From Acanthaster planci (lineage: Eukaryota; Echinodermata; Asteroidea; Valvatida; Acanthasteridae): DNA of 11,661 bases. The notes beneath the pieces were generated by a model. The model had not been told where the DNA came from, did no database searches, and worked only from the letters and a program-made list of their open reading frames with translations. The stretch lies in the NCBI RefSeq assembly GCF_001949145.1, contig NW_019091414.1, forward strand, positions 1,449,965-1,461,625. Reading direction: 5' to 3'. The translations under genes and the position numbers were made by a program. Of the stretch, positions 9,301 through 11,661 are shown piece after piece (positions within the stretch are counted from its first letter, which is position 1; every line of letters starts with the position of its first letter).

Positions 9301-11368
9301 AGGAGGTGATCCTAACCACTAATACATAGCATGTCTCATTTCAGTACAAGAATTTGGTTTCTTCTGACGGTAAAATTTTATCTGATTCAAGGAGCCTAAG
9401 CTTACCTAGGATTAATAATGGCATTTATTTGGTAGGGTGTGGAAAGGATCCAAAGGCCAGGAATTCGCAACCTTCGGACGGCTCGTGTTCTGGAAGCCGG
9501 AATGGTTATCACCGTTGAACCAGGGTGCTACTTCATTGCAGCTGTAAGTGTGACTTTATTCTAAGAGTTTTTCCCAAACAGCCAAAACGCAGACCTGTTT
9601 GTTTGATTCCAATTTTAACTTCTGTCAGTTGGGAGAAGCATAGTTGAGTAGTAGAAATTGGAGAAACTGGAGTAGAACAAAACTTTTTCTTAAGACCAAA
9701 GTACTCTTCGTGATTAAATCTTGGCTGGTATTGTCATCAAATTTACATACTGCATTTTGAATGAAGTTATCGTAAGGCCACTTGAAATGATGTATTAAGA
9801 ATAGTAGCTACACTTCTAAATTTCATTACAATTGGGTTCATGTCCTTACAAATGTTTACATTGTAGACTCTGGAACCAGCCTTGAAAGACCCCCAAATGA
9901 AGCAGTTCCTTTGTCCTGATGTCTTGGAAAGATTCAAGAGCTTTGGTGGGGTGAGTGTTAGCTCTTCAGCATTGGCTTACGTTTCTCACTGACATGGATA
10001 AAGTCGTCAGTGTTCTGTTTGAAAAAAAGGTTGAAATTTGCAGAAGACTGAATGTAGATATAAATCAGATTTGAACGCTGATCGTGATTCCATCATAGCA
10101 CAGAACTAGAACTTTGAACTGAAGAACAGACTAAAATGACAACACTGTATGACCGTATGTCAAAGCTCTTGTGTGTGGCATACACCGGCTTACATTTAAC
10201 AAATGTTGACTGCTGTGATATAAAATTTTAAACACCCGAGGGACGCACAGCACCCTGAGGTGAAGCCGAAGGCGCTATGCTTGCCCAAGGCTGCATCGGC
10301 TTTGCCTCGGGGCACTATGCATCCCACGGGTATTCAAAACGTCATATTCCACATCACAACAGTCATCAATTGTTTTGTCATACCTCTGTCTTAATTATGT
10401 TGAGGCTTAGGAATTTATCCACAGAAACAAGCTCTGAATTTTAGAAGTTAAGTAGACAAATAGGCCTACTGTCAAACTATATAATTAACATAACAGACTT
10501 TAACAACATCGTCTGCATATCCACTGTTTCCTCACTTTCTTTAATTGCTTAAACTTTTATGTGAAAGTAGTGCGGGTACCAGTGAGTACAAGTTCACATA
10601 TCATGTACTCTTGTTAGCCGCCCTGCATTATCTTATATGCTGCAAGGATGGGAATGAGTCTGTTATACTGGTGCGACCAGTGATCAAATTCCCTGGAAGC
10701 TAATGCTAAAACGTATCACAGGTATTGTGCAAAACTGACTAAATGAGTGACAACAGTCGCTCTCGAACTTCCCGAAGCTCTTCTGTCGTGTGCGCATCCA
10801 CGTGCTATCCGCAGAGTTAGATGTCTTATGGTGAGTGTGATATGCAGATATATCGCCCTGTCATGTTTCGTTCTGCACCAATGAACAGAGAGTATCCAAG
10901 ACAGAGGTATGACAATAATAAATGCTTAAACGGCATGATGCGTGCACAGCTAATTATCTGAATGTTGGGCTACTGTGAACACGGAATACAAGAATACCAC
11001 AAGAATACCAAAACTCACTAAGGTTACCCTCACGCAGTCAGGGTCCAGACGGGAAAAAAAACTGACCCTGAAAAAATTCAGGGTCCAAAAGTGTGACATT
11101 TTTGTGTCCCTGTTACCCCTGACCTGAGTAATTTGACATGGAAATATCACTGAAATTGTTGTTGATTTATGTTGTCATTTCTATTGTTCTCATGGTCATA
11201 GTCATCTTTGTCAGGGCCACCATTAAAGTTGCCTTGATTCAAATACAGGTCCGAATTGAGGACAACGTTTTGGTGACTGAAAATGGAGCTGAGAACCTGA
11301 CCGCCTTTGTTCCCAGAGAAGTGGCAGAGATTGAGACTCTCATGGCCGAGGGACAGTCGACGGATTAA
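3270..11368 (+). CDS. PEPD: Prolidase (Xaa-Pro dipeptidase), 13 exons, 5' end missing
   Basis: Metal-dependent dipeptidase of family M24B. In the family it is a cytosolic Mn-binding homodimer that releases proline or hydroxyproline from the C-terminus of dipeptides. Joining thirteen exons gives 420 codons and a TAA, with every junction in phase and every intron GT–AG. Alignment with human PEPD from memory needs no gap between human residues 68 and 452 (local number plus 67). Local residues 1–117 are the rest of the N-terminal domain; the pita-bread catalytic domain follows. Metal ligands are local D209, D220, H303, E345 and E385 (human D276, D287, H370, E412, E452). Motifs seen: [49 protein letters not shown]. 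The C-terminus is about 6 residues shorter than human and has no peroxisomal signal. The first ~67 residues lie upstream of the window. Human PEPD has 15 exons, so thirteen here plus two upstream would match. No frameshift or internal stop was found. Confidence 0.97.
3398..3973 (+). other. PEPD: PEPD intron 1 in window (576 bases)
   Basis: The donor is GTGAGT and the acceptor ends TTTAG. The intron is AT-rich and contains TACATGTA at 3721 within TGTACATGTACA. No other structure or gene is seen. Confidence 0.9.
3974..4037 (+). CDS. PEPD: PEPD exon 2 in window (local residues 43–64)
   Basis: It encodes [16 protein letters not shown] and then HYVEE, matching human KEKYAVDDVQYVDE. The acceptor is TTTAG at 3969–3973, preceded by a good pyrimidine tract. 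The donor is GTACAT at 4038, which is weak because it lacks the usual G at +5. Homology fixes this donor, since YVEE joins directly to IVTVL of the next exon as in human. The reading frame stays open past the donor to a stop at 4227, passing a stronger GTAAGT at 4101. Confidence 0.95.
4038..4342 (+). other. PEPD: PEPD intron 2 in window, with a second in-frame donor
   Basis: The homology-supported donor, GTACAT at 4038, is weak. A consensus GTAAGT occurs at 4101. The 63 bases between them are 21 sense codons in the exon frame with no stop, so use of the second donor would insert 21 residues without a frameshift. TACATGTA occurs at 4265. Confidence 0.85.
4343..4390 (+). CDS. PEPD: PEPD exon 3 in window (local residues 65–80)
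   Basis: Sixteen codons, [16 protein letters not shown], match human IASVLTSQKPSVLLTL. The acceptor is TTTCAG ending at 4342 and the donor is GTAAGC at 4391. Both boundaries fall between codons, so this exon could be skipped without changing the frame. Reading through the donor stays open to a stop at 4571–4573. Confidence 0.94.
4391..4704 (+). other. PEPD: PEPD intron 3 in window (314 bases)
   Basis: The donor is GTAAGC and the acceptor CTACAG. No gene or repeat of note is seen. The open frame running in from exon 3 stops at 4571–4573. Confidence 0.9.
4705..4766 (+). CDS. PEPD: PEPD exon 4 in window (local residues 81–100 plus 2 nt)
   Basis: It encodes [20 protein letters not shown], matching human [20 protein letters not shown]. 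The acceptor is CTACAG ending at 4704 and the donor is GTAAGA at 4767. The last two bases, AA, join the G of the next exon to make Lys101. Confidence 0.95.
4767..5612 (+). other. PEPD: PEPD intron 4 in window (846 bases)
   Basis: The donor is GTAAGA and the acceptor TTGGCAG. It contains TACATGTA at 4899, 5227 and 5346 and the strong hairpin at 5148–5190. Nothing looks coding. Confidence 0.9.
5148..5190. repeat. 43-base hairpin with a perfect 12-bp outer stem
   Basis: TTCATCTTTGAC at 5148–5159 is the exact reverse complement of GTCAAAGATGAA at 5179–5190. Inside it, TCCAT pairs with ATGGA around a three-base GAA loop, with a short mismatched stretch between the two stems. The whole lies within an intron. 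It is shorter than a typical animal pre-miRNA of about 60 bases or more, so it may be a fold-back repeat remnant. Confidence 0.8.
5613..5657 (+). CDS. PEPD: PEPD exon 5 in window (45-base micro-exon, residues 101–115 plus 2 nt)
   Basis: A very short exon encoding [14 protein letters not shown], matching human FEVNNTILHPEIVE. The acceptor is TTGGCAG ending at 5612 and the donor is GTAAGC at 5658. The final TG joins the T of the next exon to make a conserved Cys116. Its size and phases (enters after two bases, leaves after two) are fixed by the alignment. A gene finder working without homology could easily miss it. Confidence 0.94.
5813..5935 (+). CDS. PEPD: PEPD exon 6 in window (residues 116–156 plus 2 nt)
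   Basis: It encodes [20 protein letters not shown] and onward to MEYQLE, the linker into the catalytic pita-bread domain. Arg117 and Ser135 correspond to human R184 and S202, positions altered in prolidase deficiency, and both are kept. The acceptor is TTTGTAG ending at 5812 and the donor is GTAGGC at 5936. The closing AG pairs with the T of the next exon to give Ser157. Confidence 0.95.
6180..6199. repeat. Perfect 20-base palindrome
   Basis: TACCTGACTT followed by its exact reverse complement AAGTCAGGTA, with no spacer. It lies in an intron. No flanking duplication was recognised. Confidence 0.9.
6810..6837. repeat. Short inverted repeat TTGGTCACT / AGTGGCCAA
   Basis: Nine-base arms at 6810–6818 and 6829–6837 pair with one G·T-type mismatch around a 10-base loop. 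Intronic, with no known role. Confidence 0.7.
7015..7083 (+). CDS. PEPD: PEPD exon 7 in window (residues 157–179 plus 2 nt)
   Basis: It encodes [19 protein letters not shown] then ICA, matching human [22 protein letters not shown]. Tyr174 corresponds to human Y241, an active-site residue, and Tyr164 to human Y231. The acceptor is CACTCAG ending at 7014 and the donor is GTAAGG at 7084. Retaining the following intron would stop translation at once (AGG TAA). Confidence 0.95.
7291..7368 (+). CDS. PEPD: PEPD exon 8 in window (residues 180–205 plus 2 nt)
   Basis: It encodes the strongly conserved [18 protein letters not shown] and then QIQDGDI. His188 corresponds to human H255, in the substrate-binding HYGH motif. 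The acceptor is TTGTAG ending at 7290 and the donor is GTGGGT at 7369. The final TG joins the C of the next exon to give Cys206. Confidence 0.96.
7369..7929 (+). other. PEPD: PEPD intron 8 in window (561 bases)
   Basis: The donor is GTGGGT and the acceptor CTGCAG. Its length is a multiple of three, but the exon frame meets TGA near 7428, so retention would truncate the protein. No repeat or gene is seen. Confidence 0.9.
7930..8078 (+). CDS. PEPD: PEPD exon 9 in window (residues 206–255 plus 1 nt): first two metal ligands
   Basis: It encodes [20 protein letters not shown] and then [10 protein letters not shown] onward to NAMKP. Asp209 (codon 7937–7939) and Asp220 (codon 7970–7972) are eleven residues apart, as human D276 and D287 are, and bridge the two metal ions. 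Gly211 equals human G278, a disease position. The acceptor is CTGCAG ending at 7929. The donor is GTACAA at 8079, which is weak, but it is fixed by the PG|V junction shared with human. Confidence 0.97.
8079..8431 (+). other. PEPD: PEPD intron 9 in window (353 bases)
   Basis: The donor is GTACAA and the acceptor TTGCAG. The exon frame stops at 8105. I see nothing else in it. Confidence 0.9.
8432..8616 (+). CDS. PEPD: PEPD exon 10 in window (residues 256–317): His ligand exon
   Basis: The longest coding exon. It includes [40 protein letters not shown] and a terminal Lys. His303 (codon 8572–8574) is the metal ligand equal to human H370. His299 and His310 match H366 and H377. The acceptor is TTGCAG ending at 8431 and the donor is GTGAAA at 8617, below consensus. 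Compared with human, Cys replaces Ile four residues after the metal-binding His. Confidence 0.97.
8617..9435 (+). other. PEPD: PEPD intron 10 in window (819 bases)
   Basis: The donor is GTGAAA and the acceptor TTGGTAG. It contains a duplicated AGATCTAG with the palindrome CCTAGATCTAGG (8945–8965). An open frame at 8711–9046 has no recognisable domain and no exon-like boundaries. Confidence 0.88.
8945..8965. repeat. AGATCTAG direct repeat with nested palindrome
   Basis: AGATCTAG occurs at 8945 and again at 8957. The second copy lies inside the perfect 12-base palindrome CCTAGATCTAGG (8954–8965). Confidence 0.85.
9436..9543 (+). CDS. PEPD: PEPD exon 11 in window (residues 318–353): Glu ligand exon
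   Basis: Thirty-six codons, [17 protein letters not shown] then [19 protein letters not shown]. Glu345 (codon 9517–9519) is the ligand equal to human E412. Arg331 corresponds to human R398, which contacts the substrate carboxylate. Both ends fall between codons. The acceptor is TTGGTAG ending at 9435 and the donor is the consensus GTAAGT at 9544. Confidence 0.96.
9544..9866 (+). other. PEPD: PEPD intron 11 in window (323 bases)
   Basis: The donor is GTAAGT and the acceptor TTGTAG. No repeat, RNA gene or coding signal is seen. Confidence 0.9.
9867..9950 (+). CDS. PEPD: PEPD exon 12 in window (residues 354–381)
   Basis: Twenty-eight codons, [15 protein letters not shown] onward to [10 protein letters not shown], matching the human stretch that ends LQRFRGFGG. 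The last residue, Gly381, equals human G448, a disease position. The acceptor is TTGTAG ending at 9866 and the donor is GTGAGT at 9951. Both ends are between codons. The first half, equal to human residues 421–434, is the least conserved part of the protein. Confidence 0.94.
10198..10374. mobile_element. 177-base fold-back (MITE-like) element
   Basis: The whole stretch folds on itself. The outer arms AACAAATGTTGACTG (10198–10212) and CAGTCATCAATTGTT (10360–10374) pair at 13 of 15 positions. Inside them CACCCGAGGGACGCACAGC pairs with the GC-rich GCACTATGCATCCCACGGG region, and TGAGGTGAAGCCGA pairs with TCGGCTTTGCCTCG. The middle is GC-rich in an AT-rich intron. It encodes no protein. Non-autonomous fold-back or MITE repeat is inference from shape; no clear target-site duplication was found. 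Confidence 0.7.
10989..11010. repeat. Two tandem copies of CAAGAATACCA
   Basis: An exact 11-base direct duplication in the last intron. Confidence 0.9.
11038..11087. repeat. TCAGGGTCCA direct repeat with a shared inverted arm
   Basis: TCAGGGTCCA occurs at 11038–11047 and 11078–11087. Between them GACCCTGAA (11064–11072) is the exact reverse complement of TTCAGGGTC (11077–11085), giving a 9-bp stem with an AAAA loop. The same arm can also pair with most of the upstream copy. It lies about 160 bases before the last exon. Confidence 0.85.
11249..11368 (+). CDS. PEPD: PEPD terminal coding exon (residues 382–420, TAA)
   Basis: It encodes [20 protein letters not shown] then [19 protein letters not shown] and TAA at 11366–11368, matching human [21 protein letters not shown]. 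Glu385 (codon 11258–11260) is the fifth metal ligand, human E452. The acceptor is ATACAG ending at 11248. An ATG at 11138 upstream reads through the intron into this exon in frame, but that is chance. Exon homology starts exactly at the acceptor. Confidence 0.96.
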   Translation, partial: VRIEDNVLVTENGAENLTAFVPREVAEIETLMAEGQSTD

Positions 11369-11661
11369 CATCATCTCTGTTTCTGCTGACATCTGGGCTT
11401 GATAGGGGCTTAACTGAGGCGGTTTATTTTTGCCACTGCCTGGAGGGATCCGTCATTAGTGGCATAATTTGAGTACATTTTTTGAGGGTATACTTGGGGG
11501 GGCCCACATTTTCTGGAAGCAAGCACTCAATGGTTTCTGTCACAATTAAAACAACGACCAAGGCAGACTGTTGCCCGAATTTTTCCATCTTTAATTTCTG
11601 AATGGGGAGGGGGCCCATATGAGGCCTCAGGCCTTGAGTGAGGGTACTTCGGCCCCCCTCC
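11369..11661 (+). other. 3' UTR and downstream flank of PEPD
   Basis: Non-coding sequence after the TAA. It contains two G-run/CCC blocks, GGGGGGGCCCACAT at 11496 and GGGGGCCCATAT at 11609, the palindrome GAGGCCTC at 11621–11628 and a C-rich end. No exon or gene is recognised. The reverse-strand open frame here has no family features. Confidence 0.75.
11545..11550 (+). terminator. Candidate poly(A) signal ATTAAA
   Basis: ATTAAA is the commonest variant of AATAAA and lies 177 bases after the stop codon. No AATAAA is seen between the stop and the window end. A single 6-base match in AT-rich DNA is weak evidence, and the true signal may lie beyond the window. Confidence 0.3.

Larger units (their letters stand above)
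9951..11248 (+). other. PEPD: PEPD intron 12 in window (1298 bases)
   Basis: The longest complete intron. The donor is GTGAGT and the acceptor ATACAG. It carries the fold-back element at 10198–10374, a CpG-containing patch near 10743–10961 that resembles decayed coding DNA, an 11-base tandem duplication (10989–11010) and a small hairpin cluster (11038–11087). Confidence 0.9.

Noticed and set aside
11138-11368. ATG-initiated frame with a hydrophobic start, considered as a small membrane protein
   Set aside because: The hydrophobic part is intron sequence; prolidase homology begins exactly after the CAG acceptor at 11248. An alternative first exon here would lack all other metal ligands.
1-11661. 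Search for CRISPR arrays, bacterial operons, tRNA genes, or retroviral and transposase genes
   Set aside because: No regularly spaced repeats, no operon-like adjacent frames, no tRNA-like fold and no polymerase or transposase motifs were seen. The intron–exon structure shows animal nuclear DNA.

Overview
This window is animal nuclear DNA. It carries one protein-coding gene, split by short GT–AG introns, that matches animal prolidase (Xaa-Pro dipeptidase, PEPD; peptidase family M24B) along its whole readable length. The AT-rich introns, intron lengths of 155–1298 bases, a compact gene and many TACATGTA palindromes and fold-back repeats suggest an invertebrate, perhaps marine. The species cannot be named from this sequence alone.

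Layout. Positions 1–3269 hold no exon I can defend and are probably the long intron (or intron plus 5' flank) upstream of the first visible exon. Thirteen coding exons on the + strand follow: 3270–3397, 3974–4037, 4343–4390, 4705–4766, 5613–5657, 5813–5935, 7015–7083, 7291–7368, 7930–8078, 8432–8616, 9436–9543, 9867–9950 and 11249–11368 (ending in TAA). Spliced, they give 1263 bases, or 420 codons plus stop. Compared with my recollection of human PEPD (493 residues), the first visible codon corresponds to residue 68. A constant offset of 67 then holds from there to the last metal ligand. About 67 N-terminal residues, start codon included, must lie upstream of the window. From 11369 to the end there is 3' UTR and flank.

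Function. All five metal ligands are present (human D276, D287, H370, E412, E452), as are the other active-site residues I could place (H255, H366, H377, R398, Y241). The gene therefore looks intact and catalytically competent. Prolidase is a cytosolic dimer that splits X-Pro and X-Hyp dipeptides in the last step of collagen and dietary protein turnover.

Non-coding content. The introns hold several palindromic structures: a 177-base fold-back element (10198–10374), two adjacent 36–37-base hairpins built from the same unit (1647–1724), a 43-base hairpin (5148–5190), a perfect 20-base palindrome (6180–6199) and thirteen TACATGTA copies, all before 6737. One possible isoform stands out: a consensus GTAAGT donor 63 bases inside intron 2, in frame and with no stop. 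I found no second gene, RNA gene or autonomous transposon, and no evidence of an undescribed multi-gene system.
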